Source: Anaerofilum sp. An201 (GTDB lineage Bacteria; Bacillota; Clostridia; Oscillospirales; Ruminococcaceae). From it: a stretch of DNA of 64,000 nt. The stretch is from positions 32,667 to 96,666 of the forward strand of contig NZ_NFJT01000011.1 of NCBI RefSeq assembly GCF_002160015.1, given 5' to 3'. The translations under genes and the position numbers were made by a program. Each line of letters begins with the position of its first letter. Positions within the stretch are counted from its first letter, which is position 1. The notes under the pieces were generated by a model. That model saw nothing but the letters and a program-made list of their open reading frames with translations, ran no database searches and was not told where the DNA came from. Positions 26,589 through 35,226 of this stretch are shown one piece after another.

Positions 26589-26678
26589 TGTACGCAAAGG
26601 AAGTGAACGCGCTGTGCGGCGGCACAAGCCCGGCAGGCACGGGCACGCCCGATTCGCTCACAGGGGAGGAAACCTGCA

Positions 26679-27410
26679 ATGAATGAAAACAAATACGACG
26701 ACGAGATTTTTTTTGAAAAGTACAGCCAGATGGCACGCTCCCGGCAGGGGCTGAAGGGCGCCGGCGAATGGAGCGAGCTGCAGAAGCTGCTGCCGGATTT
26801 CCACGGAAAGCGCGTGCTGGACCTGGGCTGCGGGTACGGCTGGCACTGCAAATATGCCGCCGAACACGGCGCGGCCTCGGTGCTGGGGATCGATCTTTCC
26901 GAAAAGATGCTGCAAATCGCCCGCCGGCTGAATCCCGCGCCCTGCATCGAATACCGCCGCGCCGCCATGGAGGACCTGCGCTTTGACGCGTGCAGCTTCG
27001 ATGTGGTGCTCAGCTCGCTGGCCTTCCATTATGTGCGCGACTTCGCCCCGCTGGCGGACAACATCGCACACTGGCTCTGCAAAGGCGGCGACCTGGTCTT
27101 TTCGGTGGAACATCCGGTTTTCACCGCCTACGGTTCGCAGGACTGGTACTACGACCAGGACGGGAAGATCCTGCATTTCCCGGTGGACAATTACTACTAC
27201 GAGGGACAGCGGCAGGCCATTTTTCTGGGAGAACCGGTGACCAAATACCACCGCACCCTCACCACCTACCTGCACACCCTGCTGCAAAAAGGGTTCATGC
27301 TCACCGATGTTGTGGAACCGCAGCCTCCGGCAGAGATGATGCATCTTGCCGGGATGAAGGATGAGATGCGCCGTCCGATGATGCTGCTGGTGGCGGCGCG
27401 CAAGCTCTGA
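26679..27410 (+). CDS. class I SAM-dependent methyltransferase
   Basis: The 243-residue protein has a SAM-binding glycine motif VLDLGCGYGWHCKYAAE (about 46-62), an acidic ribose-binding residue in GIDLS, and a D-V-V-L-S-S-L-A-F-H-Y post-motif (about 107-117). It resembles small-molecule or tRNA-type methyltransferases of the UbiE/SmtA group, but substrate cannot be inferred. The ATG at 26679 follows GGGGAGG. It is a single gene between divergent transcription and a terminator-like hairpin. Confidence 0.85.
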   Translation: MNENKYDDEIFFEKYSQMARSRQGLKGAGEWSELQKLLPDFHGKRVLDLGCGYGWHCKYAAEHGAASVLGIDLSEKMLQIARRLNPAPCIEYRRAAMEDLRFDACSFDVVLSSLAFHYVRDFAPLADNIAHWLCKGGDLVFSVEHPVFTAYGSQDWYYDQDGKILHFPVDNYYYEGQRQAIFLGEPVTKYHRTLTTYLHTLLQKGFMLTDVVEPQPPAEMMHLAGMKDEMRRPMMLLVAARKL

Positions 27411-27450
27411 GCGCCCGGCTGCCCCGGCGCATACCGCAATACAAAGGAAA

Positions 27451-27485
27451 CCGGCCCGAAGTCCGCTGCGCGGAGCTCGGGCCGG
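27451..27485. repeat. terminator-like hairpin, copy 1
   Basis: CCGGCCCGA / TCGGGCCGG (9 bp) plus TCCGC/GCGGA (5 bp) around a TGC loop. TTTC follows on the plus strand, so it may end the methyltransferase transcript. A nearly identical copy lies at 27686-27720. Confidence 0.7.
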
Positions 27486-27535
27486 TTTCAGGCTGTCCAG
27501 TAAGCGATTCCCTTTGTGCGGCGGGGTAGCTTCGA

Positions 27536-27637
27536 CCTCATCCGCCCCGCTCGGGCGGGGCGCCTTCCCCAGGGGAAGGCTTGCCGTACCGTTGGCTTCC
27601 CCCAGGGGGAAGCTGTCCCCGAAGGGGACGGATGAGG
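27536..27637. repeat. 102-bp multi-hairpin repeat element
   Basis: Outer inverted ends CCTCATCCG / CGGATGAGG enclose four hairpins in a row: CGCCCCG/CGGGGCG, a 9+1+9 palindrome around GCCTTCCCC, a 9+1+9 palindrome around GCTTCCCCC, and GTCCCC/GGGGAC. The whole folds as a multi-branched structure. It resembles dispersed non-coding repeats I associate with Faecalibacterium-like genomes; copy number was not tested. No gene is seen in this 332-base gap (27411-27742). Confidence 0.75.
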
Positions 27638-27685
27638 GGAAAGCCTGTGCGCAGCGCAAACCATCCCTTTGTCGGCAAGCTGAGA

Positions 27686-27720
27686 CCGGCCCGAAATCCG
27701 CTGCGCGGAGCTCGGGCCGG
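27686..27720. repeat. terminator-like hairpin, copy 2
   Basis: Same hairpin as at 27451-27485 with one base changed, followed on the plus strand by TTTGTGTTTT, so this copy has a better T tract. It lies 23 bases past the stop of the binding-protein gene on the minus strand. Confidence 0.7.
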
Positions 27721-27742
27721 TTTGTGTTTTGCAGAGACAGGA

Positions 27743-29674
27743 TCAGGAGGCCGCGTCGGACGCGTGCATCCGCTTTTCGTTCCACTCGTTCAGAGCGGTT
27801 TCAAACTCGGCGGCGCTCATCGGCTTCTCCAGCAGGTGCTGCCCCTTATAGCGCTCGCGGGCGGCGCCGAAGGGGGCATACTGCCCCTCGAAGGGATTCA
27901 GGTAGCTGGCAATGTAGCCGCTGCCCGACATGTGATACGGGATCACGAAGGCGTGCTCGATGAGGAAGGCCTCGGCTTCGGCAAAGGCGGCATAGCGCTC
28001 GTCGTTGCTGGTGGTGATCTGGGAGGCGGCTTCCATCATCCCATAGTATTCGTCCACCAGCGCCTGGGTCTCGGCGGTCTTGTTGGTGTAACCGTTTTCG
28101 GCGTCGGTGTACATGAACTGGTAGCTGTTGCCCGCCTTGAACGGTTCGCCCGCGTTCTCGGGGTCGGCGTAGTCGAAGCCCCAGTTGCAGATCAGCATGC
28201 CGTATTTGCCGGCGCGGCGGATCTCGCCCAAAAATCCGGTGGAGGGACCGCTCACCAGCTGGATGTCGATATAGTCGGTGCCCAGCAGGCCCTCCAGCTG
28301 CTGCTCGATGACCTGGCACTCCTTGTCGCAGTTGGTCTCGTTGGGGTTGATGACCAGCGGGATAATGACCGGCAGGCTGGCGCCGGCGGCTTCCAGATCG
28401 GCCAGGGCGGCTTCTTTATACTCCAGCGCCTGGTCGGCGTCGAACGGATCGCCCTGGGTGATCGCGGCCAGCGAGCCCATCTCGGTGTAGTCGGTGCCGC
28501 TCTCGCCCACGGCAAAGGCCGGCGGCGTGATGGTGTTCAGCAAAAGCGTCTCGGGGTTTTCGGGCATCTGCACCGAGTAGCTCTTGACCCGGTCCAGACC
28601 GTAGTAGATGGATTTGCGGAAGTTCTCGCTGTTCACCGCTTTGATCCAGTTTTCGGGCTGGTACTGCTCGTCGAAACTGGGCTCGAAGTTGAAGCTGATG
28701 AAATAGGTGTAGCTGGGATCGGCGCGGTTGGGACGGACCAGGTCCTTGGTGGCGTCGTCCTCCATCCAGGCCTGCACCAGGTCGATGCTGATGGAGGCTT
28801 CGTCGATCTCGCCGCGCTTGAACATCTCGGGCGCCAGCGTGCCGGCCTCGGTGTTGAATTTCTTCTCGATCGTCTCGATATACACCTTATCCTTATCCCA
28901 GTAGGACGGGTTTTTCTGGTATACGTGCCGGTTCTGCGGCTCGAAGGACTCCAGGTAGTAGGCGCCGCAGTAGAGCAGGGTGTCGTTGCTGGTGCCGAAG
29001 CTGTCGCCCTTTTCCTCCAGGAACGGGCCGTACACCGGGTAGAAGCAGCCGAAGCTGACCGCCGACACGAACCACGGCTTGACGCCGTCGGTGGTGAACT
29101 GGAGGGTGTAGTCGTCCACTGCCTTGATGCCCACATCCTCAAACGCGACCTCCTCCACCGGCTCGATGGGATCGCCCTCCGCGTTGGTGGTCCTGGTGCC
29201 GTTCTCGCTCTCCACCAGATAGGCGGTGTAGTCGTTGTAGGCCGCGGCGTTCTTCAGCGTGTTGGTCATCATATAGGCGGTGCCGGACCCGTTCGCCGCA
29301 TCCAGCGCATAGCGGGCGGAGGACACGAAGTCGTTGGCGGTGACCTCGGCCACCTCCTGGGCGTTGTGGTCGATCCACTTCACGCCTTTGCGCAGATGGA
29401 AGGTCCACACCTCGGGGTTCTCCGGGTCCTGCTCCCAGCTCTCGGCCAGGCCGGGCAGCACGTTGCCGTAGCTGTCGTATTCCACCAGGCAGTCGATGGT
29501 GTTGTAGGCCACCTTCAGCTCATCGGTGGACGAGCTGACCAGATAGTTCAGGGTGCTCACCTCGCCGCTGTACAAAACGCGGTAGGTATTCTCATCCTTT
29601 GTACTTGTGCCGCCGCAGGCCGCAAGGCCCACCATCATGGCAGCCGCCAGCGCCAAACTGATGGCTCGTTTCAT
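27743..29674 (-). CDS. peptide ABC transporter substrate-binding lipoprotein (OppA family)
   Basis: The 643-residue protein has a lipoprotein signal with the lipobox LAAC (Cys20). The SBP family 5 fold follows: NYLVSSSTDELKVAYN, LAESWEQDPENPEVWTFHLRKGVKW near residue 90, and a C-terminal PFGAARERYKG. It should capture oligopeptides at the cell surface for an ABC importer; no permease or ATPase gene is adjacent, so it must use components encoded elsewhere. The start follows AAGGAGG. It is last of a set with a dipeptide epimerase and a serine hydrolase, which suggests murein-derived peptides as ligand. Confidence 0.9.
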   Translation of the reverse strand: MKRAISLALAAAMMVGLAACGGTSTKDENTYRVLYSGEVSTLNYLVSSSTDELKVAYNTIDCLVEYDSYGNVLPGLAESWEQDPENPEVWTFHLRKGVKWIDHNAQEVAEVTANDFVSSARYALDAANGSGTAYMMTNTLKNAAAYNDYTAYLVESENGTRTTNAEGDPIEPVEEVAFEDVGIKAVDDYTLQFTTDGVKPWFVSAVSFGCFYPVYGPFLEEKGDSFGTSNDTLLYCGAYYLESFEPQNRHVYQKNPSYWDKDKVYIETIEKKFNTEAGTLAPEMFKRGEIDEASISIDLVQAWMEDDATKDLVRPNRADPSYTYFISFNFEPSFDEQYQPENWIKAVNSENFRKSIYYGLDRVKSYSVQMPENPETLLLNTITPPAFAVGESGTDYTEMGSLAAITQGDPFDADQALEYKEAALADLEAAGASLPVIIPLVINPNETNCDKECQVIEQQLEGLLGTDYIDIQLVSGPSTGFLGEIRRAGKYGMLICNWGFDYADPENAGEPFKAGNSYQFMYTDAENGYTNKTAETQALVDEYYGMMEAASQITTSNDERYAAFAEAEAFLIEHAFVIPYHMSGSGYIASYLNPFEGQYAPFGAARERYKGQHLLEKPMSAAEFETALNEWNEKRMHASDAAS

Positions 29675-29711
29675 AAAACATCCTCCTTTTGATCGGCAGA
29701 ACGCCGATTTT

Positions 29712-30800
29712 TTAAATCGTTTCCAGCGTTGGCATCCCCGTGATGCCGATGCCGGGGGTGCAGGGCATCTCGATGCGTCCCGCCGTGTAGACGGGGCCGC
29801 CCTCATACGGGTCGATGCGGCACAGGCCGGGGCCGTCCAGATCGGCGCGGGTGACGATCCCCTTCGCCGCGGCCAGGTGGGCGGCGGCGGATACGGCCAG
29901 CTTGGTCTCCAGCATACAGCCCACCATACACTCCACGCCGCAGGTCTCGGCGATGGCGCACACCCGCAGCGCCCCGTGGATACCGCCGGTCTTCATCAGC
30001 TTGATGTTGATGAGGTCGGCGGCATGGCGGCGGATGACCTCCAGCGCGTCGGCGGGAGAAAAGACGCTCTCGTCGGCCAGGATGGGGGTGGACACCGCGG
30101 CGGTGACGGCGGCCATGCCGTCCAGATCGTGGGCGGGGACCGGCTGTTCCACCAGGTCGATGTCCAGCCCGGCGTCCTCCATTTGGCGGATGATGCGCAC
30201 CGCCTGCTTGGCGCTCCAGCCCTGGTTGGCGTCCACCCGCAGCGCGATGTCCGGGCCGACCGCCTGCCGGATGGCCTGCATCCGCTGCACGTCGGCCAGC
30301 CCTTCCTTGCCCACCTTCACCTTCAGGATGCGGTATCCCCCGGCCACGGCGGCGAGGCTGTCGGCCACCATCTGGTCAACGGGGTTGACGCTGATGGTGA
30401 GGTCGGTCTCGATGCAGCGGCGGCGGCCTCCCAGCAGCCGATACAGCGGGCGGTCCAGGATCTTGCCGTACAGGTCGTACAGCGCCATGTCCACCGCCGC
30501 CTTGGCCGAGGTGTTGTGCACCATGCAGCCGTCCAGCCGGGCAAAGAGTTCGTCCAGCTGTTCGGGGTCGCCGCCCTGCAGGGCCGGTGCGATGCAGCCG
30601 CGCACCGCGGCGGCGATGCTCTCCATCGTCTCGCCGGTGATGACCGCGGTGGGAGGCGCTTCGCCGTATCCGCAGACCCCTTCGTCGGTGCGCACGGTGA
30701 CAATGACGCTCTGCACCGTTTCCACTGTGCGCAGGGCGGTCTTGAACGGACGGTGCAGCGGCGTGTACAGCGCCCCTGCCTCGATGGATGTGATCTTCAC
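29712..30800 (-). CDS. dipeptide (L-Ala-D/L-Glu) epimerase, enolase superfamily
   Basis: The 362-residue protein has all muconate-lactonizing-enzyme subgroup residues: KVKVG with the catalytic lysine (about 161-165), metal ligands in VDANQGW, EQPV and ADES, and the second lysine in INIKLMKTGG. The DLDGP segment near the C-terminus is typical of dipeptide epimerases, where the DxD binds the substrate amino group. The known role is conversion of L-Ala-D-Glu from peptidoglycan to L-Ala-L-Glu. Its start overlaps the stop of the serine-hydrolase gene (ATGA). Exact substrate is inferred. Confidence 0.85.
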   Translation of the reverse strand: MKITSIEAGALYTPLHRPFKTALRTVETVQSVIVTVRTDEGVCGYGEAPPTAVITGETMESIAAAVRGCIAPALQGGDPEQLDELFARLDGCMVHNTSAKAAVDMALYDLYGKILDRPLYRLLGGRRRCIETDLTISVNPVDQMVADSLAAVAGGYRILKVKVGKEGLADVQRMQAIRQAVGPDIALRVDANQGWSAKQAVRIIRQMEDAGLDIDLVEQPVPAHDLDGMAAVTAAVSTPILADESVFSPADALEVIRRHAADLINIKLMKTGGIHGALRVCAIAETCGVECMVGCMLETKLAVSAAAHLAAAKGIVTRADLDGPGLCRIDPYEGGPVYTAGRIEMPCTPGIGITGMPTLETI

Positions 30801-31588
30801 AGGCTTCCTCCCTCCTCGGCCTGCTCATACAGCAGCCGGGTGATGTCCTGGATCGCCCGGATAAACCGGGGCGGATCGGTGTGCTGCGAAAGGAAGCAGC
30901 CGGCAAAGGGGCGCGCGGCGTACACGATGCCCACGTCGTGGGTGATGCCGTCGTCCTCGCCGGTCTTGTGCGCGCAGCGTGTGCCGGGCGGCAGCCAGAA
31001 GGGCATTTTGCCGTTCAGCCGCTGGTCGGCCAGGATGTCCAGCATTTCGGCGCTGGCCTCGGGGCTGACGATCTCGCCCGCATAGAGCTTTTGCAGGAGC
31101 AGCAGCATGTCGGACGCGGTGACCGTGTTCTCGATGCCCTTTGCCGAGGCGTCCGCGTCGAACAGAAGCCGCCGCAGCCTGGAATCCCGCGCGCCGTACT
31201 GCGCCATGCAGCCGTTCACCGCGTCGATGCCCACCAGGCGGATCATCCGGTTGGCGGCGGTGTTGTCGCTGACCGTGATCATCAGGTGGCACAGGTCGGC
31301 CACGGTGGGCACGAGGCCGTCGTGCATGGCTTTCAGCACCCCGCAGCTGGGCAGCTTATCCTCTGCCCGCAGCGGCACCGGCGCGGAAAAATCCAGTGTT
31401 CCCGCCTCGCGCGCGGCAAAGGCCGCGATCATCACCGGCAGCTTGATGACGCTGGCAGCGACGAACGGCAGCGTCTCGTGCAGGAGCAGCGTCTCCCCGC
31501 TGTCCAGCCAGCGCACCGCCACCGACAGCCGGCCGGGAATCCCCTCCAAAATGGAACAGATACGCCCATACAGCGCGTCCGTTTGCAT
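30797..31588 (-). CDS. cytoplasmic serine hydrolase of the class A beta-lactamase fold
   Basis: The 263-residue protein has the nucleophile motif SVIK (about 64-67), the SDN motif in VSDNTAANR (about 125) and KTG (about 221). It has no signal peptide. The omega-loop region reads RLRRLLFDADASAKG, without the ExxLN that supplies Glu166 in true class A beta-lactamases, so antibiotic hydrolysis is unlikely. With the coupled epimerase and peptide-binding lipoprotein, I infer an amidase or peptidase acting on muropeptides inside the cell. The ATG at 31588 follows GAGGGAG. Confidence 0.78.
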   Translation of the reverse strand: MQTDALYGRICSILEGIPGRLSVAVRWLDSGETLLLHETLPFVAASVIKLPVMIAAFAAREAGTLDFSAPVPLRAEDKLPSCGVLKAMHDGLVPTVADLCHLMITVSDNTAANRMIRLVGIDAVNGCMAQYGARDSRLRRLLFDADASAKGIENTVTASDMLLLLQKLYAGEIVSPEASAEMLDILADQRLNGKMPFWLPPGTRCAHKTGEDDGITHDVGIVYAARPFAGCFLSQHTDPPRFIRAIQDITRLLYEQAEEGGSL

Positions 31589-31619
31589 CAAATCTCCCTC
31601 TTTCGGCAAAAACTCACAC

Positions 31620-31665
31620 AAAAAATGGTACAATATCCACAAGAACGTTTTGGATATTGTACCAT
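31620..31665 (-). terminator. perfect 15-bp inverted repeat with T run, probable terminator of the M42 gene
   Basis: Arms 31625-31639 and 31651-31665 are exactly complementary, with an 11-base loop. On the minus strand TTTTTT follows. The stem is AT-rich and contains TACAAT, so it could also be an operator or promoter element for the serine-hydrolase gene that starts 32 bases further on. Confidence 0.6.
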
Positions 31666-31692
31666 ATTCCGCTTCACTTGAAAACTGGCATC

Positions 31693-32730
31693 TTACACAA
31701 AATCAACATATTCCCGCAGAAGGTCGAAGGTGGCCTTCACGCCCTCCACATGGCTGCGCTCGTAGCCGTGGGAGGCGTACACGCCCGGGCCCACCACGCA
31801 GTGGCGCACGCCTGCGCCGGACGCCAGCGCGACGTCGGCGTCGGAGCCGTAGAACGGATAGACGTCCACCGCATAGGGAGCGCCGCAGCGGCGGGCGGCG
31901 TCCACCAGGCCGTTCACCGTTTCAAAGCTGCTGGGGCCGCGGGAATCCATCGCGCAGATGGACACCATCCGCTCGGTGCAGCCCAGGTCATCGCCCACAC
32001 AGCCCATGTCCACGCTGATGAACTCGGCCAAATCGGCGGGGAGGTCCGCCGCGCCGCCGTGGCCCACCTCCTCGTAGGTGGTGAAGTTCAGGTAGAGCGG
32101 GCGCGCCGGGACCAGGCCGCTGTCCTTCAGATGGGCGGCAAGGCCCAGCAGGATCGAGGCCGACAGCTTGTCGTCCAGAAAGCGGCTCTTGATGTATCCC
32201 GAAGCGGTGACGCGGGTGCGCGGCTCGACAAACACGAAGTCGCCCGCCCCGATGCCCAGCGCCGCCACATCGGCGGCGTTCTTTACGTCCTCGTCCAGCA
32301 CGACCTCCACATTGTCCCAGCTGCGCAGCGTTTCTTTCAGCTTGCCGTTGACGTGGACCGAGGCGTCCTCCACCTGCAGAGTGCCGTCAAACTCGCGGCC
32401 GTCCCGGGTGTGGACGATGACGTTCTCGGTCTCGGTGTTGGAGGCGTTCAGGCCGCCGATGGGGGCCACCCGCAGGCGGCCGTTCGCCTTCACCGCGCGC
32501 ACCATCGCGCCCAGCGTATCCACATGGGATGCCAGCATCAGCGCGCCTTCCCCTTTGCCGCCCAGGTATACCTGCACGGCGCCCTTGTTGGTTTTCACCG
32601 GCTCGTAGCCCATCTTTTGCAGCTGCTCCATCAGATAGTCCGCCGCGGCGGCGGTGCAGCCGGACGGGCTGTGGATGGCCAGCAGTTCGCGCGCATATTG
32701 CAGCGTGCGTTCCAGATCCTGTTGTTGCAT
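31693..32730 (-). CDS. M42-family metallopeptidase
   Basis: The 345-residue protein is an aminopeptidase of the M42 (glutamyl aminopeptidase/endoglucanase) family. Metal ligands and catalytic acids are visible in order: HVDTLG (about 69), FLDDKLS, TYEEVGHGG (the catalytic EE), SVDMG and the C-terminal GYERSH. These cytoplasmic enzymes form dodecamers and trim peptides. The start at 32730 has AAAGGAGAGG upstream and lies 15 bases after the LtaS-like gene. A strong hairpin follows the stop codon. Confidence 0.9.
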   Translation of the reverse strand: MQQQDLERTLQYARELLAIHSPSGCTAAAADYLMEQLQKMGYEPVKTNKGAVQVYLGGKGEGALMLASHVDTLGAMVRAVKANGRLRVAPIGGLNASNTETENVIVHTRDGREFDGTLQVEDASVHVNGKLKETLRSWDNVEVVLDEDVKNAADVAALGIGAGDFVFVEPRTRVTASGYIKSRFLDDKLSASILLGLAAHLKDSGLVPARPLYLNFTTYEEVGHGGAADLPADLAEFISVDMGCVGDDLGCTERMVSICAMDSRGPSSFETVNGLVDAARRCGAPYAVDVYPFYGSDADVALASGAGVRHCVVGPGVYASHGYERSHVEGVKATFDLLREYVDFV

Positions 32731-32745
32731 GAATATCCTCTCCTT

Positions 32746-34680
32746 TTATTCCTCTGCCGGGCCAAGGCCCAGGTAGTCTTCGCCGAACATCAGATCGTAC
32801 TGCGCAAGCCAGTGCTTTTGATAGGCCTCGGCCTGCTCGTCGGTCATTTCCTCCACGGCGGTGCCGTCTTCCAGAATCGTCATCCCGCGGGTGCGGGCGC
32901 GCATCAGCGGGATCTCGGCAATGTGCAGCTGGAAATACAGCGGCTTCTCCAGCCCATACAGGTCCATCATCACCGGCGAAATGTCGTAGGAGGCCACCGT
33001 GCCCAGGTCGATGGCGGTGTCCTGGTAGTTGCTCCAGATCACCAGCGGCGTGGCGTGCAGTTTAGGACTGTCGTACTGGCCCGGCTCGATGTATCCCGTC
33101 TTTTCGTACAGCTCATATCCCTTGCCGATCAGGTTGTAGTGGTCGCCCCAGAACACCAGGATCACCGGTTCGTCCACCTGGGAGAAATACTGGACCAGGG
33201 TGTTCAGCATCGCGTCAGCGTCCGCCGCACCGGTGGCAAAATCGCGCAGTGCGCCCACCGTCTCGTCGCTGAGGCCTTCCGGCACACGGGTCAGCTCCAC
33301 CAGCTCGTCCTCGGGGAAGTTGCTGGCCGAATAGGTGGAGTGGTTCTCCATCGTCACCGCGTGCAGGAACAGCGGCTGGCCGGGCGTGCGGCTCTCGAAC
33401 TGGCGGATGATCTCCCGCGCCATCTCGGCGTCGGACACAAGGCCGCCGCTCCAGTAGTAGGGGCGCTTTTTCTCGGGGTCTGCAAAGTCCTCCAGCGAGA
33501 TGAAATCGTCGATGCCCAGATTGGGGTAGGCTTTGTCGCGGTTCCAGTACTTGGCATAGTAGCCGTGCACCGCCACCGTCTGGTATCCCCTGTCTTTTAA
33601 GTAGGACGCCACCGAGAACATCGGGCGGGTCACATGCTGCTGGAACGGCTTGCAGCCCATCGGGAGCGGCTCCACGCTGTGGCCGGTGAGCGCCTCAAAC
33701 TCCACGTCGCAGGTGCCGCCGCCAAAGCTGGGGGAATAGCTCTGGCCCACGGCGGCGCAGCTTTCCAGCCGGTCGAGCGTGGGGGTGGGGTCCTCTGCGA
33801 ACTCGACCCCCGGCAGCTCCTCCACGTCCCAGAAGGCTTCGTCCATCACATAGATGATGTGCGGCGTCCGGGGGGCGTCGGCGTCGGCGGCGGACGGGCT
33901 TTCCGGCCACAGAGGCTCTGCGGTCTTTTCCAGCTGCTCCAGCTCCTGCTTCAGCGCCTGCATCGTTTGCTCGCTGTACCCCTCCGGCTCGTCGATGTTC
34001 AGCTGCTGGAGGTTGGTGAGAAAGCCCGCGATGACGCCGTGGTTGCGGTAGTAGCGGTCCTGCATCCACATATCGGGGTAGATGCCCACCAGCTTGGTGG
34101 CGGTGGGGGACAAGAACCACAGCAGGATGCCCACGACCAGCACGCCGCCCGCACAGCCGCCCACGATGCGCTGGCGCAGCATCCAGTGATACCGCCGCAT
34201 GGTGGGCAGTTTGAGGAACCACCCCGCCACCAGCAGCACCGCAAAGACCCCCAGGCCGATCCACATCGGCGTTTCCAGGCGGAGGTTGGATTTATCGGCC
34301 ACGGAGACGGCTTCCTTCCACTGGGAGATGTCCCAGGGGAGGAAGGGTTCGCCGCGGAAGCTGAGCTTGAACCGGGTGATGATGCTGGCCGGCAGCACCA
34401 CAAGCCCCACTCCCGCCACGCCGGCGGTATGGCGGCCGAACAGGTTGACCAGCACCATATACACGCCCACCAGCCACAGCCAGGACAGAAAGAAGCTGGG
34501 AAAATGCATCAGCAGCGAATCCACCCAGAAGGTGCTGTTCAGCTTGCCGCGGTGAATCCATTCGCCGCACAGCAGCAGGATCGCCGGAAACACCAGCGTG
34601 GCTGCCAGGCGCAGCCCAACGCCGCGGGGCTGACCGCCTCTGTGCGCTCTCTTTTTGGCAACGTCCAAAGGGATTTTCAA
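32746..34680 (-). CDS. LTA synthase/phosphoglycerol transferase-like membrane protein
   Basis: The 644-residue protein has four to five N-terminal transmembrane helices (about 25-200) and a C-terminal extracellular sulfatase-like domain (about 270-620). The likely catalytic threonine is T323 in GGGTCDVEFEALTG, and metal ligands lie in MDEAFWD (E281) and FWGDHYN. LtaS-type enzymes move glycerol phosphate from phosphatidylglycerol onto teichoic acid or related glycans. The family has paralogues with other roles, so lipoteichoic acid synthesis is likely but not certain. It has its own extended -10 promoter. Confidence 0.88.
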   Translation of the reverse strand: MKIPLDVAKKRAHRGGQPRGVGLRLAATLVFPAILLLCGEWIHRGKLNSTFWVDSLLMHFPSFFLSWLWLVGVYMVLVNLFGRHTAGVAGVGLVVLPASIITRFKLSFRGEPFLPWDISQWKEAVSVADKSNLRLETPMWIGLGVFAVLLVAGWFLKLPTMRRYHWMLRQRIVGGCAGGVLVVGILLWFLSPTATKLVGIYPDMWMQDRYYRNHGVIAGFLTNLQQLNIDEPEGYSEQTMQALKQELEQLEKTAEPLWPESPSAADADAPRTPHIIYVMDEAFWDVEELPGVEFAEDPTPTLDRLESCAAVGQSYSPSFGGGTCDVEFEALTGHSVEPLPMGCKPFQQHVTRPMFSVASYLKDRGYQTVAVHGYYAKYWNRDKAYPNLGIDDFISLEDFADPEKKRPYYWSGGLVSDAEMAREIIRQFESRTPGQPLFLHAVTMENHSTYSASNFPEDELVELTRVPEGLSDETVGALRDFATGAADADAMLNTLVQYFSQVDEPVILVFWGDHYNLIGKGYELYEKTGYIEPGQYDSPKLHATPLVIWSNYQDTAIDLGTVASYDISPVMMDLYGLEKPLYFQLHIAEIPLMRARTRGMTILEDGTAVEEMTDEQAEAYQKHWLAQYDLMFGEDYLGLGPAEE

Positions 34681-34739
34681 GTTGCTCTCTCCTTTGCAAT
34701 GCGGGCGCGCTGTGCACGGCCCGCAGATAAACAGCTACT

Positions 34740-34749
34740 ATTATAGCAC
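34740..34749 (-). promoter_or_regulatory. -10 region of the LtaS-like gene
   Basis: Minus strand GTGC followed by perfect TATAAT, 60 bases before the start codon. The -35 is poor (TTTTCT at 17 bases). Confidence 0.5.
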
Positions 34750-34785
34750 ATTTCACAAAAGGAGAAAAGCCGGGATAGACATCTT

Positions 34786-35088
34786 TCACGCTTTTTCGGG
34801 GTGGCCCACCACCGCGGTTTTCAGCTGGAACAGAGTGCCTTCCGGCGCCTGGCAGGCGCCCGGCAGCTCCACCAGCACGGTGTCGGCGCCGATGGTGACG
34901 ATCTGGCTCCAGTCCACACACAGGTCCTCCCCTTTGCCCAGAAGGCCGAACAGCCGCGGCCGTCCGCGCAGCACAAGGCCCTGTACCAGCGCGTCCTGCG
35001 GGCGGAAGGTCAGGTCGTCCGGGCGGCCCAGGTTCTCCCCGGTGCGGATATTGATGACATCCTTTTTGTGCAATTCCTGCAGCGTCAT
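34786..35088 (-). CDS. ymxH: YlmC/YmxH-family sporulation protein (PRC-barrel)
   Basis: The 100-residue protein is a single PRC-barrel-like domain beginning MTLQELHKKDVINIRTGENLGRPDDL and containing WSQIVTIGADTVLVEL, the YlmC/YmxH pattern found in spore-formers. Its molecular role is unknown. The ATG at 35088 has GGAGGTG 6 bases upstream; an in-frame GTG three codons earlier overlaps that site. It diverges from the HAD gene and is close to sigG. A candidate sigma-E box lies directly upstream. Confidence 0.85.
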   Translation of the reverse strand: MTLQELHKKDVINIRTGENLGRPDDLTFRPQDALVQGLVLRGRPRLFGLLGKGEDLCVDWSQIVTIGADTVLVELPGACQAPEGTLFQLKTAVVGHPEKA

Positions 35089-35108
35089 CGCGCTCACCTC
35101 CCTGCCCT

Positions 35109-35138
35109 ATCTGTATGCGCGGGGCCGCCCCGGAATGC
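35109..35138 (-). promoter_or_regulatory. candidate sigma-E promoter of ymxH
   Basis: Minus strand GCATTCC, 14 bases, CATACAGAT. The -10 matches the sigma-E consensus CATACAnT closely; the -35 matches only four of seven. The -10 ends 21 bases before the start codon. Confidence 0.4.
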
Positions 35139-35144
35139 ACGGTT

Positions 35145-35173
35145 TTGACAAGCGGCGCAAAACCCTATATAAT
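35145..35173 (+). promoter_or_regulatory. consensus sigma-A promoter of the HAD gene
   Basis: TTGACA, 17 bases, TATAAT: both hexamers are perfect. It lies 54 bases before the start codon. Confidence 0.9.
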
Positions 35174-35226
35174 GAGAAAAACCGCTTTGCGGTGCAAATG
35201 AGAGATTGCCAGGAGGCTGTGACGAT

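Noticed and set aside
27536..27637. CRISPR array or tRNA cluster
   Set aside because: The hairpins differ from each other and lack regular spacers; no cloverleaf or CCA-type end is present.
30797..31588. Beta-lactamase resistance gene
   Set aside because: No signal peptide and no Glu166-type motif; the operon context points to peptide metabolism.
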